Positions 30,883-40,818 of a DNA stretch of 64,000 nt are shown in pieces. The notes under the pieces were generated by a model. That model did no database searches. It was not told the DNA's origin and saw nothing but the letters and a program-made list of their open reading frames with translations. Origin of the DNA: Mastigias papua (lineage: Eukaryota; Cnidaria; Scyphozoa; Rhizostomeae; Mastigiidae); the NCBI GenBank assembly GCA_964019165.1, contig OZ025287.1, positions 1,287,102 through 1,351,101 on the forward strand, in the 5' to 3' direction. Position numbers and translations under genes: made by a program. Numbering within the stretch: the stretch's first letter is position 1; every line of letters starts with the position of its first letter.

Positions 30883-33800
30883 GTACATATACACACATAT
30901 ATATTATTAATGGATGTACATATATATTTGCTTTCTATCATAGCGCTGATTCAGATCCGGTTGTTGTAGTTGACATGGCACCATTGCTTAAAATATTCCA
31001 AAGCATTGTCAGCTGCCTCTGTTCCACTGGCGCCTCTTATTGGAAAACGCGATGCAGTTTGTATGGAGCAATTCTATACTATATGCAAATTGGCAAACTG
31101 CAGACATCAGTTTACGAACGAGGTAAGTTCACTATATCTTTTGATACCTATAGTGATACAAAGCCAATAAAGGAAAATACTCATTCGGTGCAGAGTGAAA
31201 TTTGAGCAAGCATCCTATCAATATTGCAAGGTGTGCCTCAATTCATTGACTTTCCGCGCGGCAGACGAGCGCTTAACTGTTGGGTTACTCGCGTACGCAT
31301 ATAGAGTACCAAATATTTCTTTTCAGATATGGCACAAATTTCTTAAATTTCATAGAATTAAGAGAGAAGGTAGCCCTTTCTTGGTAAATACTTTTACCTT
31401 TCTGTATTAAAATCTTTAAATTTTCAGCTGCATCAGACATGTTTGTAACTACATCGAAAGAGTCTTGGGAGGCGAACACACTGTCAGTTATTTCTAGGCA
31501 TGGTGACCAATTCATGGACATGCTCTGTCGAGACGCATGCGATGGGCCGGAGATCGGAGAGGTTTGTGTATTGCAAATGGTTTGTTGTGGTTTGTTGTCA
31601 GAATCATCACTTTCTTTATAGACAAACGAAGCTTGAGAATGAATGTTTATGTCAAAGCGGAATGAATTTTCCGATAATGTCTTGTCAGTTTAGGCCTTCA
31701 GATCATGTCTTGTTTGCTTCTACTGAACCTCTGTCAATACAATACTGGTTTTTTCTAGCGATTAGAATGTCGAGCCAGAATTAAAGGCGAAGAAAAATGT
31801 TTTCTATCTCCTTTTTTCCCCAATCATCGCTTCATGTTAATTTTAAGATTGTTGATACAAGGTTGTCCATTCATTACATACTTCTCGTAATTCGCGGTTT
31901 TGGTTTGAAGTTGAAACTGTTAGCAATGGTTAAAATTTAGAAAGATTATTTGATACTTTCATCGTCTTCTGTTCTTTCCCATGTCATCTTCGTCGCATTT
32001 TTGTTATTATAAAATGAGGAGAATGAGACAGAAAGAGGAGACCGAAGTAGAGGCATGGGGTATAAAGAAATGAAAAGACACTGAAGGAGAGACAGCTATC
32101 AAATTTTGTGGAATTTTGCTACTGATCAAGAGCACAGCATTTCAGCGTCAATAGCTGAAAATGTTTGCAATTGCGTAGGACCGGTGGAACTATATTCTCG
32201 ATTTATCATTGCCCGTGTGAGACAGTTCGCAGGAGTTTTGAAGACCTGTTTTTGCTGAGACTGACCCTCTTGTTCGTTCGATTTCTAGATGCTTGCGTTT
32301 GCTGTTCTCGACTCCTTGGTCAGCATTGATTGGCAAGAAAGGTGGTCTGGTTTCCTGTCATCTCGGGGCTACATACGTCACCTAGTTGAGAGTATAAGTG
32401 AGGATGATGGCAAACTTTTAACTGTATTGTTATCGGATGCTGATGCCCTAAAAACGGTCTATTCCCTGGAATCAAAACTTGTAGGTTCAGCTTTAATGTT
32501 GTGGCTTGTTTTGATATAAACTTCATTTTTATACTCCTTATCCTCAACTATTTCATTTTATTTTATACATAAAAATCCCTAATACAAGTTCAGAAAAGAA
32601 GAATTGGTAGTTCAAGAAAAGGAAAGGCAACATAAATCATCATGTTTGTAGTTTTAAATTGATAGGATAAGATGAAATATTGGAAAAAACCGGGCAATTT
32701 TGTTATTTACACTCTATCAAAACTGAAGCTTTTTGTTTTGTTTTGGAATAAACACAGGTTTTCACTATCGTGTGAAAAGCGGATGCAGACTTTAGCGTAC
32801 TTAATTGCTTTTTCGTCCGACACTCGTCAGACCATGAAACTCCGGGTAAAGATCGAAAGGTGAGGCTGAATTTTAGCCAGGTGCGAATGAATTCACTTGG
32901 TAGAAGGAGTGTCTGGGAATTTTGCCTGTTTTGTTATGGAAGTCAGGGAAAAATCAGGTAATTTCATTTGCAAAATCCAGTGGCCACCCTGCGTTGGTTT
33001 TCAGCTCATCAAATAAACTTTTTAACTGTCTTTTATTTTGACTCGAGGCTGGAAGCTCCTGGAATTTATTAGGGACCCCATTTCAAACTTCAGAGCTGTG
33101 CGAAAGATTTCATTTTGAAATTTGAGGATCCCTGGTAAAGCTAGTGTCATGGTTAGAATAGTGAGATCTTTGATGAAATTTATTTAAAAGATTTTCAGGC
33201 TAGACAGCTTGTTAATGATTTTATATGTCAACTGATGGATCAAATTCAGTTTCCCTGTTCAGGTGTGTATGTGACGTAGGGAACGACAGGGTTTTCCATG
33301 CAATCTAAAGTATATTTCTCTTTCTCATTACATATAGAGTTTCTTAGCAAAGTTTTCTAAAAGTGAGATTGGTGCCCAGATACTGCTGCAGTCAGGCTTG
33401 GTATCAAAACTAGTTGCATGTCAGTTCTTAGACTACCGGCCGGACGAATCAAACATTGCATTGCAGCTGTCCAAGTTGGCATACAGTCAGCAGTACGACC
33501 CGCTTTCGCCAACTAAGCTGGAGCAATACAGAGTTATATTCTTGGCTATTTTGAGACTTCTCCAAGCCATTCTCTCATCACTTGGACCAACTCATAACTA
33601 CTGTTTATTACAGGTAGGATGTAGCTGATTTTAGTCGTTATCACGTATTGTAAGAATACATCCCTAGTGATTTGATATGAATTAGCATATTTCATTTCAT
33701 TCATTTCAAATAATTAAGGAGGGTGGCCCTTCAGCAGTGCTGATTACAACATTGAAATATACTTTTTATAAACTAAGTTAAACCAGTACAATTAAGCTTT

Positions 33801-36800
33801 TCAAAAATATTGATAAAAGTCCTTTGAATATAAGACAGATGTGTAAAATAAAAGAAATTTGCGAAAAGTAAAAAAGCAGTGTTTCAAGATAGCATTCCCC
33901 ATATACGTATCAATCAGTCAATCACTTTCAGAGATGATCGAAAGGCTTGTTCTTTCTCACCTGAAACTCTAAAGGACGTCCTGCCATTCTTCTTTTCTCT
34001 AGCCTTCTATAGTGATTCCTAGCCAGAAAATTAGGGAGACCAAGTGCTACTACTGTCAACATGAGGGCTGGTACTAACTTGCGACTCACAGAAACAAGGG
34101 CAGTTTCATATGGCAGTGACAGTCTCTCGTTTTGAAGCAGAATGTTAAGCCCACTGCACACGGCAGATGTTTGTCTTTCAAAGACGAAGATTTTTGTTTT
34201 TGGTCTATCAAGGACATAAAAATCTGCCGTGTAGGGATGAGGATTTTTGATATTTTGATTTTTGATCCAAAGACGAGGATTTTTGTATTTGAAAGACAGT
34301 CTTCGAGATTAATCATGTTGAACCTTGAAGACAGTCTTTGAAAGACAAGAGTCATCGCCTTTGGGTACCGCACAGGGCAGATTTTTGTCATTCAAAGACG
34401 AAGCTTTTGTTTTTGGTCTTACAAGTACATAAAAATCTGCCTTTTGCGGTATCCAAAGGTTTTTGTCTTTTAAAGACAGCCTTTAGATAATCTCTATATC
34501 AACTTTTAACAATTCTAAATGAAGTTGAAATCAAACATAGTGAAGTCAGATTATTTCAACCACCGCTAACGCAATCGAAGATCTTACTGTTCATGTACCA
34601 ATATTTTTTGCCACTCACTGCCGAATTTTTATGTCCTAGGTTTATCTTCCTTTCTTTTTGTTAGATACAACAGATTGTAATGGCTCACGAAGAAGTCTTC
34701 CTAACTATACTGCAATCAAACACCTCTTATAAAACATTGGCCTCTCTCAGGGAACTCTCTGTTGTCACATCAGTTGTTTGTTTGCTTAGGCCAAGGTATA
34801 ATGATCCTGAAGGTGTTACTGATGAAAATAAAAAATCGCGAGGATTCTTGGCGAAATTACAGCGAATCTTGCTCGGATTGATGCAAACTTTTACGTCAAA
34901 AGCAGTTTGTGATCAGGTGATTTTTGCTCGCATTTCATATGTGCGAAATTGGTAGAATAATTTCCTTCGTATCAAAAAAATTTTCAAATTTATTCGTGCC
35001 GTTATGGCCTATAACATCAACACTACGCTCACCCCAGGGGATCTATGGAACAGATTCCACCAAGGATCTCACCACTCTATGCACAACACAGGATTCTTAA
35101 TAACTGAAGTTAATTCACTAACTGGTTTCCTCCTAGATCACCAAGCACTGCATTGAAGAAGAAAGTAATGAACACATGGGTGAAGATGTTCCACCAACAA
35201 GCGAAATTTCAATTGCCAACATCAAGCGCACTGTTTTACAGATTCGCTCTAATTTAATTGGCTATGCTAGAGGCGTCGTTTCGAGTTCAGGTAATACCTT
35301 ATCGGCCCTTTTTTGCCGGTTCTTATTGGCGTTATTTTTCAAAATGCGGTGTAGGTAGTGCCGATGTAGGACGGATCAGCGCTAAATTGGAACGGGTGTA
35401 AAATGGGCTGATAAGGTAGAGCTAAAGTGGTAGAATGACATGTTATTTGATGGCACTCACTGTCTTAATGTCTGAAATGCTTTCGGTTCAAAGACTGTAA
35501 GCGATATAGTTTATATTAGAAATCGTAAAAAGGTACAGGCCTGCTGATTCTCTCAACAGATTCTGTATATCGACTATTTTCCCTCTCAATTGAAAATAGA
35601 TTTGCAGGGCAAAACTGCTCAATCAGAGATACATCATTGATGATGTTCTGAAACATCACAGTTTAATTTCAGTCTTCTGTTACATCTTGTGTAGTCGGAT
35701 TATCTTCCCGCGTAAGTCGTTCCGCGTAAGTCGGGACGGAGGGCGTGTGAGGCGCTGAACCTGTCAGAAGACAGACAACTAAGAGGGAGAGAGAAGTCGC
35801 TGCCAGCTTTTGGCTTCAGCTTTAGTGTTTCAATTATGCGCCATTTGTTCTGATTTCGTTGGATATCCACTATAGCTGCTGTACGAGCGTGCATAATTAG
35901 GCCGTAATACCAACTGCATTATTTGTCCATGTTTGTAGGCCTCACCGGAGCCTACTGCAATGTCATATTCTCCCCAAGTTTTATTGATGTTGCTGTCACC
36001 AGGAAAACGCACGATGACGCATTAAGGCCAGGTACGTATTGTTCTCTTCTGTATACCCTGTGTCGGATCCTAAAGATTGTATGGCGGTAATTTGCACTTC
36101 GAGAGGTATGCCGTGGCTAGTGCATGTGGAGTTAGTGTCATTTCATTTCAAATTCTTTATAGATGACCCTTCAGCTTTTAGCTGTAACATTATGTAAGTT
36201 AGTTGGTAATGACTACAGATCATGTGAATAAAACTTATGTAGTTTAGAGCTACCCTTCCAGGGGTTGCGTTTTATTTCAAACCTTGCTTATTGTATGCAG
36301 AAAAGTCCATGTTCTGGCTTTGGCACAGTTGTAGTCGTAGTTTGACCGTTTAAATTATGCTTTCTAAAGCAAGAAGCAGTCTTTTCTTGGGTATTGATAC
36401 ACCCCCCCCCCCATCCAGTTGCAGAATCTACCGGGAAAGTTTTGTTCCATATTGTGCTTATGTTGTATGATATAAGACTCTGTGACTGGAAATTTCTGTG
36501 TTGAGTAATAAACCCCTCCCCGCTCGAATAAGCCCCAGCTACAAATTTTTGGTAAGTCTGCCATCAATTAGGCCCCCATCTCAGATGATAATAGAGGTAT
36601 CTTTGTAGACTATATTTATGTATCGAGACTTTTTTCATTATGAAAAGAAGGTCTCATCTCATCTCATTTATTATTTGCAATGACCTGTTGCTCTTAGCTG
36701 ATGCACGGAAAATACCGATGGGGGTCCTTGTGGAAGAGCTTGACCACGCAGCGGAAGACTTAATAATTGCAGCTAACAATATGAAAAAGTACAGCCGTAG

Positions 36801-39800
36801 AATGAATGAGATTGAAGACATGGCTGCGGAGGAGATCGTTCAGGTATATTTGTCATTCATACCATGGCTGTTTGTTTTGTTTTGAAAATGTAATCGGTGA
36901 ATTTACATGCATTGATTTAGCTGATATTTTATTGATAGTTGATTCGAATATCAATACTTTTTTATATTTGTTGGAATTTAGTTTTCTAATGTGCTATTTC
37001 TCCTGTATGTATTCATTGTTTAAATAGTTGGTGGTCAGAGATACTTTTTATTTGCAAAACTTATTACACGCAAACCTAACTTTAAAAAATGTAATGATTG
37101 GATCAAGTTATATTAAACAGTTGTTAACTCAAGAATTGGTCGAAGACAGTGATCGACTTTCGAATCAGCAGAGACGAATTTTGACTCAAAAAGTCATCCA
37201 ACAGTTGCTTGATTTGAATGATGACCAAGCCTGTCTTAACATTCGTATCCTTTGTGATGGATGTTTTTTAGTTCATGAAGTAGTAATTAGTTGAGAAGTG
37301 GGGTAATCTTTACCTTTATTTTCACCTGTCCATCATTTCCTATAGTAGTGGAGGAATCTTCCTGCGAAGTTGAGGTGAATAGAATGTTTCTGGAACAGCT
37401 ATAGTATTGCTCATAAGGCGAAAAATCGTGCCTTCGTCAATTTTTTTTCGTCTATTTTGTCGAGTTTTCGTCTATTTTCTTCTATGTTTCGTCTATTTTC
37501 GCCAATTTTTCTTCTATTTTTCATGTAATATTTCATATTTTCATATTTCATATTAAAATCTATTAAGGAAGGTAGCCCGTGAGCCGAAGCTTTTTTTCAG
37601 GGGGCCCTCCACGAGGGTTCAATGAAAGTGCATTATGCCCAAGAGCACTTATCTTAGCACAGAATCTGCCTGAAAATAGAAGAAAGACGTATGCTTAGAT
37701 GCAGTTACCTTACAAATCTTTCGTTTACTGGGCTCCCAGCTACACTAAGTGCTGTTAAATCAGTATATGTAAGTGATAACAACTAATGGGTAGATTTGGA
37801 TCAATAGTGCCCACAGAAATTCAGAGTGTATCATTTTGTGCATGTCAGTGGTGCTTGCAGGCTTGCACAAAATAATGAGTCCTGCATAACTACTGAATAC
37901 ACAAAGCTATCAGTAGACAGGCCATTGACGGCAGCATTCAGTTTGTAGTGCGCATATACATTTCACCTAGAGACTATAATATCTATGAAACACTGCAGAA
38001 ATTCAGAGTGTTTCATTTTGTACATGCCAGTGGTGCTAGCATGCTTGCACAAACTAATGAGGCCTGTCCTCCATCAAAGACATGAATCTCGAATGAATAG
38101 GATTCGTGTTACAAGCTGCAAATTAAAACATATTACATACAATATCCGTAAGTTAAATCCTTATCACCGCCCTAAAAATCCTGCATGAAGTACCTACTCT
38201 CTTATAGTCCAATGGGCAATAGAACACTTCACGTTTCTTTTAATTTTTATTTGTTTATTTTGTTTAAAGTCCGTTCATTACCATGACATGGACGTATCTT
38301 CTTTCACAAAATTTTTTGCTGAACACCATTTTATCAAAATATGAATATAGAAAATAGGAGAGTTTTGTAGAGAAACTGGGATTGCAGAAGTCCAAAAATT
38401 CGCGATGAATTAACTTCATGTAGGATTATGTTGTTCTGATAGAAGTTACCAGAGGAATTATTTAACTTTTACTGACCAGCAGGGGATCAAACTGGTTACC
38501 AAAAGTATTTTATTAGCTGATAAATGGTTTTACCTGAAGCTTTTACAAAATGGGCATACTTGACCGTTTCATTCCCATACTTCATACCATACAGGTCCTT
38601 AGTTAATTCATTCTTGTTTTGATTAGAAACTTAAGTTTTTTTGTGCTAGTTTCTCCTGATTCTTTTCTTCGAAAATTATTTTCTTGACACGTTTGTGTGC
38701 AGAAATTATTGAAAATATGCTTTATCTACTATGGCGTCACATTGAGTACTATTTTGTGCATTGTGAGCCAGTAGATGTCGGCGATGTTCCGTTGAATTTA
38801 TCGAAACCACCAACAATTCGCGCAAGAAGATTGCAGGGTATGTTGTTTAATGTCACTCATAATGGTTGTTTATTTTAGAGATTCTGTCTTTTCTCTTAAT
38901 GCTAGGACATTTGATGAATGATGCTTTGAAGAATGCAATGCAGATAATTTGCTGTCTCCAAAGCTACGATCATTTGAGAAGTTTCAGTTTTGGTGAAACA
39001 GATTTAGCGCCATTATTGGATGGTGTTATTATTGGATGGCACAGACATGGTACCAAGTCGCACCGTGCACCTCAAAACCCAAATATTCATAAGGGGCAGG
39101 GGTTCATGTATTGTATTCAGTGCTCCCATAAATGACCTATTGCGAATGTCAGTTCCTGTTTGGCTGCATCACAGCTTTTACCATATATCAATTTAGATAA
39201 CAAACTTTTTCACTTTAAATTAAAGGACAGGCAGATTGGTACCGTGTGGTTGTGCACACACTACATGGTTACACTTCGGGAATTTTGACAACTGAACTCT
39301 TATCACCAATGCACTGCGAACTGAGATAATCATAGCTAGTCTTTTGGCATATATGTAATGTTTTTCTCCTTATTAATTTTGCTCTCAATGTTTCCAGATA
39401 TCACACTTCAAGCTGGCGACTCTGATAAACAAGGAAAATCAAATATGAGCATTAACATTGAAAAATATAATGTTAGCAGAGGACAGATTGAACAGTTGCA
39501 AGTCGAAGCGAAAACAGTGTTAACTGAGAAATTGTTAAAGAAAGTCATTGAGACAGAAGCTGTAAGTTTTGTTTGTTTTTTCGGCATAATTTTGTCGGCT
39601 TTACCCTCGTGTCATCTGATTTTTGTACAAACTGTTCAATCTGCTTTGTTTTAGCATCGTAAAATCATTCATTAGATATACATATCTATAACTTGATCTG
39701 CTGAATAAAACTAGTTCAAATACTAAATTTTCAAATTTTGAATAAGGAAACTAGTTCAAAGGCTATTTCTTAAAAATTCCTTTCCTTGTGACTTCTTCTG

Positions 39801-40818
39801 GCCATATTGTAGAACTAACAGTTCCTTAGTAGTCCTTTAGTTTCAACTGCACGTTGAGTGCTATAAAGAGAATATATGCTAAGTGTTAAGATATTATGCT
39901 GTAGATCAGTGGTTCTCAACCTTTATTCAGCCACCGCCCCCTTTCAGGTTTCCCCACAGATCGACCGCCTCCATCTCAGCTCCAACATTCTCATGTTCAA
40001 TATTTAGTAGATACTGTAGAAGCTTGTATAAAAATCTGTATATTTCATTTACCCTATGATTTTACTCTAAAGATATCCAACGCCCCCTAGATCTCAAAAA
40101 CGCCCCCGTTGAGAACCACTGCTGGAGACGTTTGTGAGTATGAACACAAACCCCTCCATAAAACACTGCTACATTGATGCACTCAAATCATGACTTACTA
40201 ATTCTTTATTGTTTGCAGTTATAGAAATGCTCTAAAATGAGGAGTTCTTTAGGGATTTTTCACTTAGTAGAAATAAGTTCCTTAAATTTTATGAATATTC
40301 CATCGGTACCACAGAACTTCACTATAGCACGAAACAGTGGGAACATTTTTTAGGCATAGTGTGCCTGAAAAATCTTCCCGCTATTTCATGCTATAATTAA
40401 GTTCCTTATATTTATTTGCATTTTTATCAAATGGCTTCTTTTAAAAATGAACTTGTGTAACCCTATTATGTGTATAGAGATGACTTCAGAATCTACTTCA
40501 ATACCATATTTATAGACGAAAAGGATTCAGCAAGAAAGGGCTCGGAAGCTGTGTATTCAGTTGTGAAATCACGAGCCTTTTGTTGCACAAAAGCGTTTCT
40601 AATCTGGTTTCGAAAATGGTTTTATTCTCGTTTATTAATTTCTTACGTGGATTCACCTGTTCTAACCTCGTGTTTTGTCTTTTTTGAATAATATTTGTGA
40701 TTTTACTTAATCTCCATTCTGTTTCTAGATCTATGGAAAGACTCGATCAAAGTTTGGTTTTATATCAGCAATGGTTAGGAGGATACAAGGCCTAATTACC
40801 CTTTACAGTTCAAGATAG
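13662..40818 (+). CDS. NUP205: Nucleoporin NUP205, inner-ring scaffold of the nuclear pore
   Basis: Exons: 13662-13692, 14850-14986, 15358-15556, 15762-15932, 16891-17238, 18111-18388, 18793-18855, 19585-19701, 20166-20300, 20762-21002, 21283-21380, 22261-22443, 23184-23447, 24013-24195, 24366-24417, 24711-24903, 25353-25473, 26334-26436, 26899-27057, 27242-27673, 28059-28318, 28893-29084, 30312-30418, 30944-31122, 31428-31561, 32289-32480, 33338-33613, 34665-34916, 35137-35290, 35939-36031, 36698-36843, 37028-37244, 38703-38837, 38906-39049 (optional), 39398-39561, 40729-40818. All phases agree. The product is 2,080 residues, or 2,032 without the optional exon; human NUP205 is about 2,012. 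Collinear family landmarks include MWTPYKELL near the start, [83 protein letters not shown], and [14 protein letters not shown] at the C-terminus. NUP205 is an all-helical solenoid that, with NUP93, NUP188 and NUP155, forms the inner ring and binds NUP35 and the FG nucleoporins. Introns carry most of the repeats in this window; one looks U12-type. The exon 6 acceptor (18110) is the least certain. Confidence 0.95.
14515..14526. repeat. Poly-G tract
   Basis: About ten consecutive G followed by AGGGGC in NUP205 intron 1. It is short, and its length may be unstable. Confidence 0.8.
15943..16289. repeat. 30-base minisatellite, about 11.5 copies
   Basis: The unit is GTGTTTTCAACCATTCCATA followed by CACTTGATTA. 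Copies start at 15943, 15973, 16003, 16033, 16063, 16093, 16123 (31 bases), 16154, 16184, 16214 and 16244, with a partial at 16274. Units differ by a few bases. The array begins ten bases after the end of NUP205 exon 4. Because 30 is a multiple of 3, it creates false repeat-protein frames on both strands. Confidence 0.97.
17497..17622. mobile_element. DNA-transposon end fragment with GGACAC motifs
   Basis: The sequence reads CTCTCTAATTGGACACTTCT, then AAGGCGGACACCTCGTTAAGACGGACACTT. This resembles repeated GGACAC-type ends of invertebrate DNA transposons. A TATAAGACGGCAGG stretch near 17602 may be the other side. No coding capacity. Confidence 0.4.
18398..18450. repeat. (GT)/(GTGTGC) microsatellite
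   Basis: A GT/GC-rich alternating tract starts about ten bases after the exon 6 donor of NUP205. Its open frame continues the exon only because intron and repeat lack stop codons. Confidence 0.9.
18464..18540 (+). mobile_element. Possible hAT-type end
   Basis: CAGAGGTCTCAAACTCAAGT begins like hAT-family ends (CAGNGGTCTCAAACT). It is followed by GGAATGGCCGCAATAATTAT, similar to hAT element interiors. No right end was found within the intron. Confidence 0.4.
19851..19940. mobile_element. MITE-like fragment with CTACCTTATCGGCCC end
   Basis: It begins CTACCTTATCGGCCCTTTCT and continues with several TGGCCCTTTTTATA-like repeats. It shares its end with the element at 35295-35420. The far end was not recognised. 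Confidence 0.5.
20394..20520. repeat. Tetranucleotide array (CAAT/CAGT/CAGC/CAGA)
   Basis: Variable four-base units such as CAAT, CAGT, CAGC and CAGA run for about 125 bases in the NUP205 intron after exon 9. Confidence 0.9.
22121..22204. mobile_element. Short copy of the GCCCCC inverted-repeat element
   Basis: Left part GTCCCCTCAAATAAGCCCCC and right part GAGCTAATTTGAGGATTTAC match the ends of the copy at 7792-8107, with most of the interior missing. Confidence 0.6.
22580..22700 (-). repeat. Dispersed repeat, inverted copy of 37730-37900
   Basis: CACTATTGATCCAAATCTAC, the flanking TACACTCCGAATTTCT and ACAGCACTTAG match the reverse complement of the region near 37730-37860 with few changes. 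No coding content. Confidence 0.7.
22840..22970 (+). repeat. Dispersed repeat shared with 54305-54420
   Basis: CCGCCAAATGTTCGAGACCT, then GGGCCTAAATATAGCTGTGG, aligns in order with CACCAAATGTTTGAGAGCTC and GGGCCTAAATTTAACTGTGG near 54308-54400. Confidence 0.65.
23740..23836. repeat. (TATTA)n pentanucleotide array
   Basis: Repeated TATTA/TATTG units run for about 100 bases in the NUP205 intron before exon 14. Similar diverged units recur around 23940-24000. Confidence 0.92.
25660..25773. mobile_element. Fold-back element with 42-base inverted arms
   Basis: The left arm 25660-25701 and the reverse complement of the right arm 25732-25773 both begin ATTTTCTCCTAACTGA. They agree at about 37 of 42 positions around a 30-base loop. 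It lies in NUP205 intron 17 and is a MITE or hairpin element without coding capacity. Confidence 0.75.
27774..28000. repeat. (CAT)n trinucleotide array
   Basis: About 225 bases of CAT/TCA repeat with ATTGTAATCATC variant units lie in the NUP205 intron between exons 20 and 21. All six frames are open over much of it, giving false poly-His, poly-Asp, poly-Met and poly-Ile ORFs. Confidence 0.97.
30588..30880. repeat. Compound AT array with two copies of a 34-base spacer
   Basis: Three (AT)n tracts (about 30596-30675, 30708-30776, 30810-30877) are separated by two identical spacers containing TTTAAAAGTTGGAGTTTTTT at 30681 and 30783, giving a 102-base higher-order period. The array ends about 60 bases before the exon 24 acceptor of NUP205. 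Confidence 0.95.
34155..34460. mobile_element. Composite inverted-repeat element, CAGATTTTTGTC type
   Basis: Two similar blocks, about 34160-34230 and 34377-34446, each begin with GGCAGAT...TTTGTC and end in AAAAATCTGCC, so each has terminal inverted repeats. Both contain AAAGACGAAG and TTTTTGGTCT, then ACATAAAAATCTGCC. The blocks are direct repeats about 217 bases apart, suggesting a tandem or nested MITE in NUP205 intron 27. Confidence 0.65.
35295..35420. mobile_element. MITE-like element with TACCTTATCGGCCC inverted ends
   Basis: The left end is TACCTTATCGGCCCTTTT and the right end, reverse-complemented, is TACCTTATCAGCCCATTT (16 of 18 identical). It is about 125 bases long with no coding capacity. 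It begins within the donor region of NUP205 exon 29 (GT at 35291-35292). A related end lies at 19851. Confidence 0.65.
36401..36413. repeat. Poly-C tract
   Basis: About a dozen consecutive C in the NUP205 intron before exon 31, with a decayed GCCCC-rich element about 100 bases downstream. Confidence 0.8.
37245..38702 (+). other. NUP205 intron 32, probable U12-type (minor spliceosome) intron
   Basis: The donor GTATCCTTT at 37245-37253 is an exact match to the U12 5' splice-site consensus. TTTCTTGAC at 38680-38688 matches the U12 branch-site consensus with its branch A 15 bases from the intron end, and no polypyrimidine tract precedes the acceptor. All other introns modelled here look U2-type. 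The intron is phase 1 and joins ACLNI to [12 protein letters not shown] through a split Gln codon, in line with the family. It also holds two 72-base direct repeats (37813-37884, 37995-38066). Confidence 0.85.
37813..38066. repeat. 72-base direct repeat pair within a dispersed repeat
   Basis: 37813-37884 and 37995-38066 share CAGAAATTCAGAGTGT, CATTTTGT and GGCTTGCACAAA-like blocks at an offset of 182 bases. The left part of the region is also found inverted near 22580-22700. Confidence 0.75.
38906..39049 (+). CDS. NUP205: Optional NUP205 exon (48 codons, phase 1 on both sides)
   Basis: The 144-base stretch has no stop, a good acceptor (cttaatgctag) and a weak donor (gtacca). Both flanking junctions are phase 1, so it can be included or skipped without a frameshift. 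It encodes an insert beginning [13 protein letters not shown] after RARRLQ. Human NUP205 has no counterpart, and skipping it gives RLQ-DITLQ, which lines up directly with human RRLQD. The protein side therefore favours an alternative or lineage-specific exon, or a false one. Confidence 0.5.
39907..40121. mobile_element. Non-autonomous hAT element with 8-base target duplication
   Basis: The left end is CAGTGGTTCTCAACC, and the right end, reverse-complemented, is CAGTGGTTCTCAACG. Both lead into CGCCCCC-rich sequence. Flanks CTGTAGAT (39899-39906) and CTGGAGAC (40122-40129) agree at 6 of 8 positions, consistent with the 8-base duplication of hAT insertion. The element is 215 bases, lacks a transposase and lies in the last NUP205 intron. 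Confidence 0.85.
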
